A stretch of 5,836 nucleotides of DNA from Deltaproteobacteria bacterium (GCA_021815655.1 JAKAGJ010000173.1:1-5836), one strand, 5' to 3'; shown: positions 1-5,836, numbered from the stretch's first letter. The notes: generated by a model not told the origin, from the letters alone. Numbers and translations: made by a program.

Positions 1-1
1 C

Positions 2-1285
2 GGCAACGTGGACCCCAAGAAGGCCGAACAGATATTCGACCTCATGGAGAAGTTCGCGGGTTACGGCTTCAACAAGTCGCATTCGGCGGCCTACGCGCTC
101 ATCGCCTACCAGACCGCCTATCTCAAGGCCCATTTCCCCCACGAGTTCATGGCCGCCCTGCTCACCAGCGAGGTGAACAACACCGACGCCGTGGTGCGCC
201 ACATCAGCGAGTGCCGCGAGCACGAGCTAAAGGTCCTGCCACCGGACATAAACTTAAGCGAGCGCGAGTTCACGGTCAAGGAGGAGGCCATCCGCTTCGG
301 CCTGGCGGCGGTGAAGAACGTGGGCGAAGGCGCGGTGGAGGCCATCCTGGCCGCCCGCGCCGAGGGCGGTCCCTTCGCGGGCCTGCACGATCTCTGCGAG
401 CGCGTGGACCTGCGCAAGGTCAACAAGCGCGTGCTGGAGAGCCTGGTGAAATGCGGGGCCTTTGATTCCACCGGCGCGCACCGCGCCCAGCTCATGGCCG
501 TGCTGGACGAGGCCCTGGAGCAGGGCCAGAAGCTCACCCGCGACCGCGAGGGTGGCCAGACCAATATGTTCGCCGCCTTCGTCACCCAGGCTCCCCAAGA
601 CAATCCCCACCAGCTACCGGACTTGGCGCCCTGGCGCGAGGCAGACCTCCTGGCCTACGAGAAAGAGGCCCTGGGCTTCTACATCACCGGCCACCCGTTG
701 CAGAGCTACCGCGAGCAGATACGCCGCCTGGCCACCCTGGACACCCTCACGGCGGCCTCGGCTGGCGACGGCATGACCGTGCGCCTGGCCGGGCTGCCCA
801 CCGAGATCAAGGAAAAGATCACCAAGAAGGGCGACCGCATGGCTTTCGTGCGCCTGGAGGACCTGGTGGGTTCCTTGGAGATGATCGTCTTCCCCGACTG
901 CTACGCCGAGGGCGGCCGGTGGCTAAGCGCCGAAACGCCGGTGTTGGTCACCGGCACCCTGGACAAGGACGAGCGGGGGGTGAAGCTTAAAGCCACCAAG
1001 ATACTGCCCCTGGACCAGGCCACCCAGACCATGACCACGCGCCTGCGGCTGAAGCTGGAGGCCACGGGGCTGACCCGCGACAAGTTGGTTCTGCTGCGCC
1101 AGACGCTGACCCAATACCCCGGTGCCTGCCGGGTGTCCCTGCACCTCAACGTGCCCGGCAAGGGCGAGGCGGTATTGATGCTGCCGGCCCAGTACCGCGT
1201 GGACCCCACCCCCGAGCTGATGGAACAGGTCAACAGCCTCTTTGGCCACGGCGTGGTGGAGCCGGTGCTGGCCGGCGAGGCTTAA
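2..1285 (+). CDS. dnaE: DNA polymerase III alpha subunit, C-terminal part (5' truncated by window edge)
   Basis: Catalytic subunit of the replicative DNA polymerase. The frame is open from the first bases (codons GGC AAC GTG), so the GTG at base 8 is an internal valine and the true start lies upstream. About 427 residues are visible of a family usually near 1,150. It opens in the end of the polymerase core with the hallmark stretch KFAGYGFNKSHSAAYALIAYQ. Numbering from the codon at base 8, a helix-hairpin-helix region follows (about residues 126-153, DLRKVNKRVLESLVKCGAFD), then the conserved EKEALGFYITGHPL segment. An OB-fold nucleic-acid-binding domain spans about 256-338, and a C-terminal domain about 343-425 corresponds to the tau/clamp-loader-binding part of the family. 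It ends in TAA at 1283-1285. The part in view is intact, with no frameshift. The type is DnaE rather than PolC, judged from the core motif and domain order. The lipoprotein gene follows 39 bases later on the same strand and may be cotranscribed. Confidence 0.97.
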   Translation, partial: GNVDPKKAEQIFDLMEKFAGYGFNKSHSAAYALIAYQTAYLKAHFPHEFMAALLTSEVNNTDAVVRHISECREHELKVLPPDINLSEREFTVKEEAIRFGLAAVKNVGEGAVEAILAARAEGGPFAGLHDLCERVDLRKVNKRVLESLVKCGAFDSTGAHRAQLMAVLDEALEQGQKLTRDREGGQTNMFAAFVTQAPQDNPHQLPDLAPWREADLLAYEKEALGFYITGHPLQSYREQIRRLATLDTLTAASAGDGMTVRLAGLPTEIKEKITKKGDRMAFVRLEDLVGSLEMIVFPDCYAEGGRWLSAETPVLVTGTLDKDERGVKLKATKILPLDQATQTMTTRLRLKLEATGLTRDKLVLLRQTLTQYPGACRVSLHLNVPGKGEAVLMLPAQYRVDPTPELMEQVNSLFGHGVVEPVLAGEA

Positions 1286-1324
1286 GGTAATTACCTATTG
1301 TTTTACAAACCCGGATAAGGTGAG

Positions 1325-1642
1325 ATGTCAAAAACCCTGCTGAAGACAAGCCTGTTGCTGACCATGCTGCTGGGCCTCGTGGCTGCCGGCTGCGCCGGCC
1401 CCAGCCGCTTCGGCAACATCGAGCAGACCCTGGCCCAAGAGGTGGGACGCATGACCTACGAGGAGGCCCTGGACCGCTGGGGCGAGCCCACCTCCCTGGA
1501 CAAGGGCGGACAACTCTTCACGGCCCTGTGGGAGCGCCAGCGCTCCGCGGGCATGGTCACCGAGCGGCTCTACCTCACCTTCGACAACCAGGCCCAGGTC
1601 ATGCGCTCCTACCGCTACTACTCCAAGCCCTTCGCGGATTAA
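1325..1642 (+). CDS. Small lipoprotein, BamE/SmpA-like
   Basis: A 105-residue predicted lipoprotein. The N-terminus has two lysines (K3, K7), a hydrophobic stretch from about L10 to A21, and a lipobox ending VAAGC with the acylated cysteine at C23, so it should be exported and anchored by signal peptidase II. The mature part contains MTYEEALDRWGEPTSLD followed by TALWERQ and a terminal YLTFDNQAQV strand. This resembles the alpha-alpha-beta-beta fold of BamE/SmpA/OmlA-type small outer-membrane lipoproteins (a 'mtkeeV...lGeP' helix, then a W-containing strand). That fold assignment is inference from pattern; the protein may simply be an uncharacterised lipoprotein. The start is supported by AAGGTGAG at 1317-1324, directly before the ATG, although the AGG core is only about 4 bases away. 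It lies 39 bases after dnaE on the same strand and ends immediately before a long inverted repeat. Confidence 0.8.
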   Translation: MSKTLLKTSLLLTMLLGLVAAGCAGPSRFGNIEQTLAQEVGRMTYEEALDRWGEPTSLDKGGQLFTALWERQRSAGMVTERLYLTFDNQAQVMRSYRYYSKPFAD

Positions 1643-1740
1643 GAAATACGGGCGTGGATAAACCCCGCCCCTACGAAAACCAAAGGCAACGAGAGGCCTT
1701 TTCTTCGTGGGGGCGGGGGTTATCCACGCCCGTGTATTTC
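1643..1740. repeat. Long intergenic imperfect palindrome (REP/MITE-like hairpin element)
   Basis: The left arm (1643-1677) begins on the base after the lipoprotein TAA, and the right arm (1704-1740) is its reverse complement. Aligned by hand, 33 of 35 left-arm positions form Watson-Crick pairs; there is one T-G wobble, one A-G mismatch and a 2-base bulge in the right arm. Each arm carries GAAATAC at the outer end and a GGGCGTGGATAA core followed by a C-rich tract. A nested stem, AAAGGC (1682-1687) with GCCTTT (1696-1701), closes an 8-base loop. In RNA either strand would form a very stable hairpin. It sits between convergent genes, so it could act as a bidirectional transcription barrier, but neither side has a proper T-run. 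The symmetrical, GC-rich, intergenic form resembles dispersed REP-type or MITE-type elements. I see no target-site duplication and only one copy in this window. Confidence 0.85.
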
Positions 1741-1802
1741 CCGCATCAAGCCCACAACGTAAGCCGGCGGCCCATGCTTGGTCGATAGCTCCGTCGACTC
1801 GT
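1741..1802. other. Remainder of convergent intergenic spacer
   Basis: These 62 bases separate the inverted repeat from the stop codon of rfbA. The only structure I can see is a weak inverted repeat, GTCGA at 1781-1785 and TCGAC at 1794-1798, with an 8-base loop. Read from the rfbA side it is not followed by a T-tract, so it is a poor candidate for an intrinsic terminator. No gene is supported here. Confidence 0.4.
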
Positions 1803-2693
1803 TTATGCCCGCCGCGGCTCGCGGCCCTCCTCGGCGATGAGGCCTTGCAGGTAGCGGGCGTAGTGGCTGTTCTCGTAGCCCTTGAGGCAGGCCAGGGCTT
1901 GGGCCGCGTCGATGTAGCCCAGGCGCCAGGCCACTTCCTCCAGGCAGGCGATCTTGAGCCCTTGGCGCTCCTCGATGGTCTGCATGAACTGCGCGGCCTG
2001 CAACAAGGCCGCCGGCGTGCCGGTGTCCAGCCACACAAAGCCGCGTCCCATCTTCTGGGCCTTGAGGCCCCCCCGGCTCAGGTAGGCGTTGTTCACGTCG
2101 GTGATCTCGTACTCGCCCCGCGCCGAGGGCTTTAGTTTTTGGGCGATCTCCACCACGTCGCTGTCGTAGAAATACAGGCCGGTCACCGCCCAGTTGCTCT
2201 TGGGCGCTTTTGGCTTCTCCACGATGGCCATGGGCACGCCGCTGGCGTCCAGCTCGGCCACGCCGTAGCGCTCTGGGTCCTTAACCTGATACAAGAAAAT
2301 CGTGGCCCCCTGGTGGTCGGCCACGGCCTGGCGCAACAGCCCGGTCATGCCATGGCCGTAGAAGATATTGTCCCCCAGGATGAGGCAGGCCTGGTCGCCG
2401 GCCAAAAAATCGCGGCCAATGACAAAGGCCTGGGCCAGGCCCTGGGGCTGGGGCTGGGGCGCGTAGGAGAGCTTGAGCCCCCAGCAGGAACCGTCGCCCA
2501 AAAGCTTCTGGAACAGGGTCTGCTCGTGGGGCGTGGTGATGACCAGTATCTCGCGCATACCCGCCAGCATGAGCGTGGAGAGCGGGTAGTAGATCATGGG
2601 TTTGTCGTAAACCATCATGAGCTGCTTGCTCACCACCTTGGTGGTGGGGTATAGCCGGCTGCCGCTGCCCCCGGCCAGGATAATGCCCTTCAT
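1803..2693 (-). CDS. rfbA: Glucose-1-phosphate thymidylyltransferase (RmlA/RfbA)
   Basis: Catalyses dTTP + glucose-1-phosphate to dTDP-glucose + pyrophosphate, the first step of dTDP-L-rhamnose and related dTDP-sugar synthesis for surface polysaccharides; a cytoplasmic enzyme. At 296 residues it has the full length for the short RmlA type. Visible motifs are the N-terminal nucleotide-binding loop LAGGSGSRLYP (R13), the SKQ motif with K23, VYDKPMIYYPLS, LLGDGS (65-69), the metal-binding LGDNIFYG (D108), EKPKAPKSNWAVTGLYFYD (E159, K160) and WLDTGT with D223. All expected catalytic positions are present. The usual 'QLLPVYDKP' reads QLMMVYDKP here, and the loop before GLAQAF is PQPQPQ, encoded by a short CTGGGG-type repeat; both are mild oddities. 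The ATG lies 13 bases after the dehydrogenase stop. The upstream purine signal is modest (GGGGG, with AGGA further away), so coupling to the upstream gene is plausible. No rmlB, rmlC or rmlD is in view. Confidence 0.96.
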   Translation of the reverse strand: MKGIILAGGSGSRLYPTTKVVSKQLMMVYDKPMIYYPLSTLMLAGMREILVITTPHEQTLFQKLLGDGSCWGLKLSYAPQPQPQGLAQAFVIGRDFLAGDQACLILGDNIFYGHGMTGLLRQAVADHQGATIFLYQVKDPERYGVAELDASGVPMAIVEKPKAPKSNWAVTGLYFYDSDVVEIAQKLKPSARGEYEITDVNNAYLSRGGLKAQKMGRGFVWLDTGTPAALLQAAQFMQTIEERQGLKIACLEEVAWRLGYIDAAQALACLKGYENSHYARYLQGLIAEEGREPRRA

Positions 2694-2706
2694 GCTGACC
2701 CCCGTC

Positions 2707-3861
2707 CTAACGCCGTGTGCCCGGCCCCAGGAGGTTGTTGCTTATCACCACGCGCTGAATCTCGCTGGTGCCCTCGTAGATGGTGAATACGCGCGCGTCG
2801 CGGTAGTGGCGCTCGATGGCGTACTCGCTGCAATAGCCATAGCCGCCGTGCATCTGCAGGGCCTGGCCGGCCACGCGGTTGACCATCTCGCTGGCGAACA
2901 TCTTGGCCATGGAGGCCTCCATGGTATAGCGCCGGCCAAGGTCCTTGAGCGAGGCGGCGTTGAGGCACAAGAGACGGGAGGCCTCGATCTCGCACGCCAT
3001 CTCGGCCATGCGCCAGCGCAGGCCCTGGAAGTCGCTAAGGAGCTGGCCGAACTGCTCGCGGTTTTTGGTGTATTCCATGGCCTCGTCCAGGCAGGCCTGG
3101 GCCACGCCCACCGACTGGGCGGCGATGCCGATGCGCCCGCAGTCCAAGGCGGCCATGGCCACCCTAAAGCCCTCCCCGGGCTTGCCCAGCATGGCGCTCT
3201 TGGGCACACGGCAATCCTCGAAGATAAGCTGCACGGTGTCGCTGGCCCTCAGGCCCAGTTTTTCCTCAGCCTTGCCCACGATAAGCCCCGGGGTGCCCTG
3301 GGGCACCAGAAAGGCGCTGATGCCGCGGTGGCGCTTGCTGCGGTCGCTGACCGCCGTGACGATAATGACTCCCGCGTTCTTGCCGGTGGTGATGAACTGC
3401 TTGGCCCCGTTTATCACCCACTCGTCGCCGTCGGCCACCGCCGTGGTGCGCTGGCTGGAGGGATCGGAGCCGGCGTGGGGCTCGGTCAGGGCGAAGGCGC
3501 CAATGCACTCGCCGGTGCACATGGGCGGCAACCAGTAGCGCTTCTGCTCCTCGCTGCCGAAATGCAGCACCGACTCGCAGCAGATGGAGTTGTGCACGCT
3601 CATCACCACCGCGGTGGAGGCGCAGGCATAGGCGATCTCAGTCAGCGCCAGCACGTAGCTCACGGCGTCCACGCCGGCGCCGCCGTAGGTGTCCGGCACC
3701 ATCATGCCCATGAAACCCAGCTCGCCCATCTGGCGCAGGTTGTCGGCCGGGAATTCGTGGCTGCGGTCGCGCTCGGCGGCGCCGGGCAGGATCACCTCGC
3801 GGGCGAAGTCGTGGGCCATGGTCTGGATCATTATCTGCTCTTCGCTCAAGACGAAGGCCAT
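2707..3861 (-). CDS. Acyl-CoA dehydrogenase, short-chain/butyryl-CoA type
   Basis: FAD-dependent alpha,beta-dehydrogenation of an acyl-CoA, passing electrons to electron-transfer flavoprotein; cytoplasmic. The 384 residues match the usual length of about 380. The helical N-terminal domain comes first (LSEEQIMIQTMAHDFAREV). Family signature 1 is at about 124-136 (ALTEPHAGSDPSS), followed by the beta domain. The C-terminal helical domain contains signature 2, Q336 to D355 (GGYGYCSEYAIERHYRD). The catalytic base is E363 in IYEGTSEIQR, the position used by short-chain, medium-chain and butyryl-CoA dehydrogenases rather than the alternative site of the isovaleryl and long-chain enzymes. Exact chain length or branching cannot be read from the sequence; butyryl-, 2-methylbutyryl- or isobutyryl-CoA are all possible. 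The start is supported by AGGGAGGAA at 3865-3873, with GGAGG 5 bases from the ATG. Proximity to meaB suggests a route through methylmalonyl-CoA. No etfAB genes are in view. Confidence 0.95.
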   Translation of the reverse strand: MAFVLSEEQIMIQTMAHDFAREVILPGAAERDRSHEFPADNLRQMGELGFMGMMVPDTYGGAGVDAVSYVLALTEIAYACASTAVVMSVHNSICCESVLHFGSEEQKRYWLPPMCTGECIGAFALTEPHAGSDPSSQRTTAVADGDEWVINGAKQFITTGKNAGVIIVTAVSDRSKRHRGISAFLVPQGTPGLIVGKAEEKLGLRASDTVQLIFEDCRVPKSAMLGKPGEGFRVAMAALDCGRIGIAAQSVGVAQACLDEAMEYTKNREQFGQLLSDFQGLRWRMAEMACEIEASRLLCLNAASLKDLGRRYTMEASMAKMFASEMVNRVAGQALQMHGGYGYCSEYAIERHYRDARVFTIYEGTSEIQRVVISNNLLGPGTRR

Positions 3862-3894
3862 GGGTTCCTCCCTGGAATGGCAAATGCTGCGGCA

Positions 3895-3930
3895 GGCGAG
3901 GCAAGCGGCCCTCCGACCGTCCGCCTCGCC
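3895..3930 (-). other. GC-rich hairpin in the gap before the acyl-CoA dehydrogenase
   Basis: GGCGAGGC (3895-3902) is exactly complementary to GCCTCGCC (3923-3930). An inner 3-base-pair extension sits beyond a small internal loop, and the apical loop is about 8 bases. It lies in the only sizeable gap (94 bases) of the minus-strand gene string, 34 bases upstream of the dehydrogenase ATG. No T-run follows it in the direction of transcription, so a classical terminator is unlikely. A role in mRNA processing, stability or attenuation is possible but unproven. I see no convincing -35/-10 pair in the gap. Confidence 0.45.
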
Positions 3931-3955
3931 AGGGTGTTCAAGCCCGGCGCCGGTC

Positions 3956-4507
3956 CTAGGGCGTATAGAGCACCACCAACAGCTCGCAAGGTGTGTTGCC
4001 GGTGTTGCGCAGCTTGTGCACCAGGCTGGAGTTGAAGTGCAGCGATTGGTCCTGGCTAAGGTCGTTGTGGTTCTCGCCCACGGTGACCCGCACCTGGCCC
4101 TTGAGCACGTAGACGAACTCCTCGCCCTCGTGCTGATAGCCCGGTCCTTCCAGGTCGCTCACCGGTTCGATGGTGACCAGGAAGCCCTTGAGATGTTTGT
4201 GGCGCGCCTCGGGCGTGAGCACGCGGTAGGAATAGTGGTCGGTGCGCTTGCGCACCGCCTCGGCCCGGCGTTCCACGGCCACGGCCTCGTCTTCTTCCTT
4301 GAGCAGGTCGGCGGAGTCAATCTCCAGTGCCCGGCTCAGGGTCAAGAGCACCGCCACGGAGGGCTTTTGTTCGTCGTTCTCTATGCGCTGGAGCTGCTCC
4401 AGGGCCTGGCCGGTTTCGTTGGCCAGGGTCTCCAGGCTGATGCTCCGGCTGGTGCGCAAGCGTTTGATGCGCTGCCCCAGGGAGGTTTTCTTGACTGTGC
4501 GGGCCAT
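3956..4507 (-). CDS. XRE-family transcriptional regulator with C-terminal cupin domain
   Basis: A 183-residue two-domain regulator. Residues about 10-69 form an XRE/HTH_3 DNA-binding domain (LGQRIKRLRTSRSISLETLA, then QLQRIENDEQKPSVAVLLTLSRAL and a DLL ending). A charged linker (about 70-92, EEDEAVAVERRAEAVRKR) leads to a single cupin barrel from about 94 to the end. Cupin motif 1 reads YQHEGEEFVYVLKG: H126, E130 and G137 are kept, but the first histidine of the usual HxH is Y124. Motif 2 keeps H164 and N168 (VHKLRN). Proteins of this design usually sense a small ligand in the cupin and control adjacent catabolic genes; the ligand here is unknown, and an acyl-CoA or related acid is only inference. 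The start is fixed by GGAGGA 4 bases before the ATG, placed directly after the meaB stop. Autoregulation of the operon is plausible, but I could not identify an operator. Confidence 0.93.
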   Translation of the reverse strand: MARTVKKTSLGQRIKRLRTSRSISLETLANETGQALEQLQRIENDEQKPSVAVLLTLSRALEIDSADLLKEEDEAVAVERRAEAVRKRTDHYSYRVLTPEARHKHLKGFLVTIEPVSDLEGPGYQHEGEEFVYVLKGQVRVTVGENHNDLSQDQSLHFNSSLVHKLRNTGNTPCELLVVLYTP

Positions 4508-4511
4508 GGGG

Positions 4512-4520
4512 TCCTCCTTA
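4512..4520 (-). promoter_or_regulatory. Strong Shine-Dalgarno overlapping the meaB stop region
   Basis: On the minus strand the junction reads TAAGGAGGACCCCATG. The meaB TAA (4518-4520) runs straight into GGAGGA (4512-4517), 4 bases before the regulator ATG at 4507. A ribosome terminating on meaB therefore sits on the next initiation site. This supports tight coexpression of meaB and the XRE-cupin gene and settles the regulator start. Confidence 0.8.
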
Positions 4521-5495
4521 GTTCTTGAACGCGGCGCTACCCATTATCTCTTCCACCACGCTGTAGGGGTCGCGCTCCAGGGAGGCGATCTGGGCGGCCA
4601 GCACATCCAGGCGCTGGCCATCCTCCAGGCGTTTAATCAGCAGGCTCATGGCGCGGTTCTTGACGAGCTCCAAAAGCTCCATGCGCGCCCGCTCCCGTCG
4701 GCGCGCATGCAAAAGCCGGCCGTCCTCGGCCAGAAGCACGGCGCGGTGGCCGGCCACCGCCTGGATGAGCTCGTCCACGCCGCGCCCGTCGCTGGCGCAG
4801 GTCATGATTACCGGCGGTGTCCAGGGCTGGTCGGAGTTGACGTTGTGCCCGCGCATGGCGATCATGCCCTGCAACTCGGCGGCGGTGCGGCCGGCGCCCT
4901 CGCGGTCCATCTTGTTGACCACGAAGATGTCGCCGGCCTCCAGGATGCCGGCCTTGATGGCCTGGATGTCATCGCCCAGGCCCGGCACCACCACGATGAC
5001 CGTGGTGTCGGCCATGCGCACGATGTCCACCTCGTCCTGGCCCACGCCCACGGTCTCCACCAGGATGACGTCCTTGCCCATGGCGTCCATGACCGTGGCC
5101 ACGCCGCGGGTGCTGGCGGTGAGCCCGCCGAACTGTCCCCGGGTGGCAAGGGAACGGATGAAGACGCCCTCGTCGGTGGCGTGTCGCTGCATGCGGATGC
5201 GGTCGCCCAGGATGGCCCCGCCGGTGAAGGGGCTGGTGGGGTCCACGGCCACCACGCCCACGCTCTTTTGCTGGCCGCGGTAAGCGGCTATCACTTGGTC
5301 GGTCAGCGTGGACTTGCCCACCCCCGGCGAGCCGGTGAAGCCCAACACCCAGGCGCGGCCGGTGTGGGCGTGCAAGCGCTTGAGCACCTCCACCGCCTCG
5401 GGCAGGTCGTCGTCCACCTGGCGCATCAGGCGCGCGGCGGCGCGTATGTCGCCGGCCAAGATCAGCCGCGCAAGCTCCTCGGCGGCCGGGCTCAT
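4518..5495 (-). CDS. meaB: Methylmalonyl-CoA mutase-associated GTPase MeaB (ArgK family)
   Basis: A G3E-type GTPase chaperone that gates delivery of adenosylcobalamin to methylmalonyl-CoA mutase (or a related acyl-CoA mutase) and protects it from inactivation; cytoplasmic. The 325 residues fit the family. After an N-terminal helical region come Walker A, GSPGVGKST (55-63), then AVDPTSPFTGGAILGDRIRM (83-102), a conserved segment of this family, then ETVGVGQDE (147-155), and the base-recognition motif NKMD (194-197). The C-terminal helical dimerisation arm contains RRRERARMELLELV and ends in RDPYSVVEEIM. All GTPase motifs are intact. It was formerly called ArgK and linked to arginine transport; that reading is outdated. 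The ATG overlaps the TGA of the upstream gene by 4 bases, and I see no good Shine-Dalgarno before it, so translation is probably coupled. No mutase gene is in view; one may lie outside the window. The neighbouring acyl-CoA dehydrogenase agrees with acyl-CoA metabolism. Confidence 0.96.
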   Translation of the reverse strand: MSPAAEELARLILAGDIRAAARLMRQVDDDLPEAVEVLKRLHAHTGRAWVLGFTGSPGVGKSTLTDQVIAAYRGQQKSVGVVAVDPTSPFTGGAILGDRIRMQRHATDEGVFIRSLATRGQFGGLTASTRGVATVMDAMGKDVILVETVGVGQDEVDIVRMADTTVIVVVPGLGDDIQAIKAGILEAGDIFVVNKMDREGAGRTAAELQGMIAMRGHNVNSDQPWTPPVIMTCASDGRGVDELIQAVAGHRAVLLAEDGRLLHARRRERARMELLELVKNRAMSLLIKRLEDGQRLDVLAAQIASLERDPYSVVEEIMGSAAFKN

Positions 5496-5836
5496 CGAAT
5501 AATTCTCAGCAACTGGTTAAGTTCCTCCATATCGAACTTTTCAGGGTCGAACTCGCCGTCCAGCCACTCCATAATTTCGTCGTGCTCCGGATGCCCGGGA
5601 TCGGCGAGGGCCTTTAGCAAATCCGCATAACCCCACGGCCCCCCGCAGTCCTCGGGAGGACAGTTTCGCTTGCCGGCCAGGCAGCGGGGAAGAGACTCGC
5701 CCTGCTCCCCAGCCAGCACCTTTTCCACTGTCAGTTCGTGCCGCCAGCCATCTCCGAAGTCATATTCGTAGGTGAATTTGATCTTCTCGCCTTTAACGGC
5801 CTCGTTCAACCTGACGTCTGCTTCGTTGATCATCTC
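5492..5836 (-). CDS. Plasmid pRiA4b ORF-3-like family protein (5' truncated by window edge)
   Basis: The C-terminal part of a protein of the pRiA4b ORF-3-like family (PRiA4_ORF3), whose biochemical function is not established. From the methionine at 5833 it has 113 residues, but the frame stays open to the edge (GAG codon before the ATG). Family members usually run to roughly 170-200 residues with an N-terminal 'P.iWRr' region, so the real start is probably outside the window. Diagnostic features are FTYEYDFGDGWRHELTVE (20-37), a conserved cysteine cluster C51, C58 and C63 in CLAGKRNCPPEDCGGPWGY, and a DPGHPEHDEIMEWLDGEFDPEKFD tail, all typical of the family. The cysteines could bind metal, which is speculative. 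The stop overlaps the meaB start as ATGA. GC content of 5501-5836 is about 57% by hand count, against about 67% in a meaB sample, which suggests a different history from its neighbours. Confidence 0.88.
   Translation of the reverse strand, partial: EMINEADVRLNEAVKGEKIKFTYEYDFGDGWRHELTVEKVLAGEQGESLPRCLAGKRNCPPEDCGGPWGYADLLKALADPGHPEHDEIMEWLDGEFDPEKFDMEELNQLLRIIR

Noticed and set aside
8..10. GTG at base 8 as the start of a short dnaE gene
   Set aside because: The frame is open upstream, and the protein begins in the middle of a conserved DnaE region, so this is an internal codon cut by the window edge.
1286..1295. Perfect 10-base palindrome GGTAATTACC just after the dnaE stop
   Set aside because: It is too short to separate from chance and has no accompanying promoter elements or second copy; at most it is a weak operator candidate.
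1781..1798. GTCGA/TCGAC inverted repeat downstream of rfbA as a terminator
   Set aside because: A 5-base stem with an 8-base loop and no following T-run is too weak to call an intrinsic terminator.
1328..2038. 236-codon minus-strand frame running through the lipoprotein gene, the palindrome and the rfbA end
   Set aside because: It conflicts with two better-supported genes and crosses the inverted repeat; no domain or ribosome-binding site supports it.
2441..2461. CTGGGG-type short tandem repeat inside rfbA
   Set aside because: It simply encodes the PQPQPQ loop in frame. It could be a slippage site, but with only about three units there is no evidence for phase variation.
2617..4035. 472-codon open frame on the plus strand opposite the dehydrogenase and regulator
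   Set aside because: It is antisense to well-supported genes. Its product is an Ala/Gly/His/Leu-rich composition typical of GC-rich shadow frames, with no recognisable domain.
4242..5630. 462-codon open frame on the plus strand opposite meaB
   Set aside because: It is fully antisense to meaB and its neighbours. The His/Ala/Gly/Val-rich product has no motifs and meaB is unambiguous.

Overview
The window is GC-rich chromosomal DNA (a hand count gives about 67% GC in a 180-base sample of meaB). It is densely coded and holds no tRNA, rRNA, CRISPR array, transposase or phage gene that I can recognise. A methylmalonyl-CoA mutase chaperone (MeaB), an XRE-cupin regulator and a short-chain-type acyl-CoA dehydrogenase on one strand suggest a bacterium that oxidises short-chain acyl-CoAs, such as a sulfate-reducing or syntrophic member of the Desulfobacterota (former Deltaproteobacteria). 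That taxonomic guess is inference from gene content and protein style, not proven by the sequence.

Layout. Plus strand, left part: the 3' portion of dnaE (DNA polymerase III alpha, cut by the left edge), followed after 39 bases by a small lipoprotein gene with a BamE/SmpA-like look. A 160-base convergent intergenic region follows, mostly filled by a near-perfect inverted repeat about 98 bases long (1643-1740). Minus strand, right part, in transcription order from the right edge: a pRiA4b ORF-3-like protein (5' end beyond the window), meaB, an XRE-cupin regulator, an acyl-CoA dehydrogenase and rfbA/rmlA (glucose-1-phosphate thymidylyltransferase).

The five minus-strand genes are tightly packed: a 4-base ATGA overlap, then gaps of 10, 94 and 13 bases, so they probably form one transcription unit. 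The 94-base gap contains a GC-rich hairpin and could hold a processing site or a second promoter. MeaB, the cupin regulator and the dehydrogenase fit one theme, short or branched acyl-CoA metabolism feeding methylmalonyl-CoA. The two end genes do not obviously fit it: the pRiA4b-like gene is visibly less GC-rich (about 57%), and rfbA belongs to dTDP-rhamnose synthesis but has no rmlB, rmlC or rmlD partner in view.

I see no clear new multi-gene system. The points most worth a second look are the long intergenic inverted repeat, the translational coupling of a pRiA4b-like gene to meaB, and the mixed composition of the minus-strand gene string.
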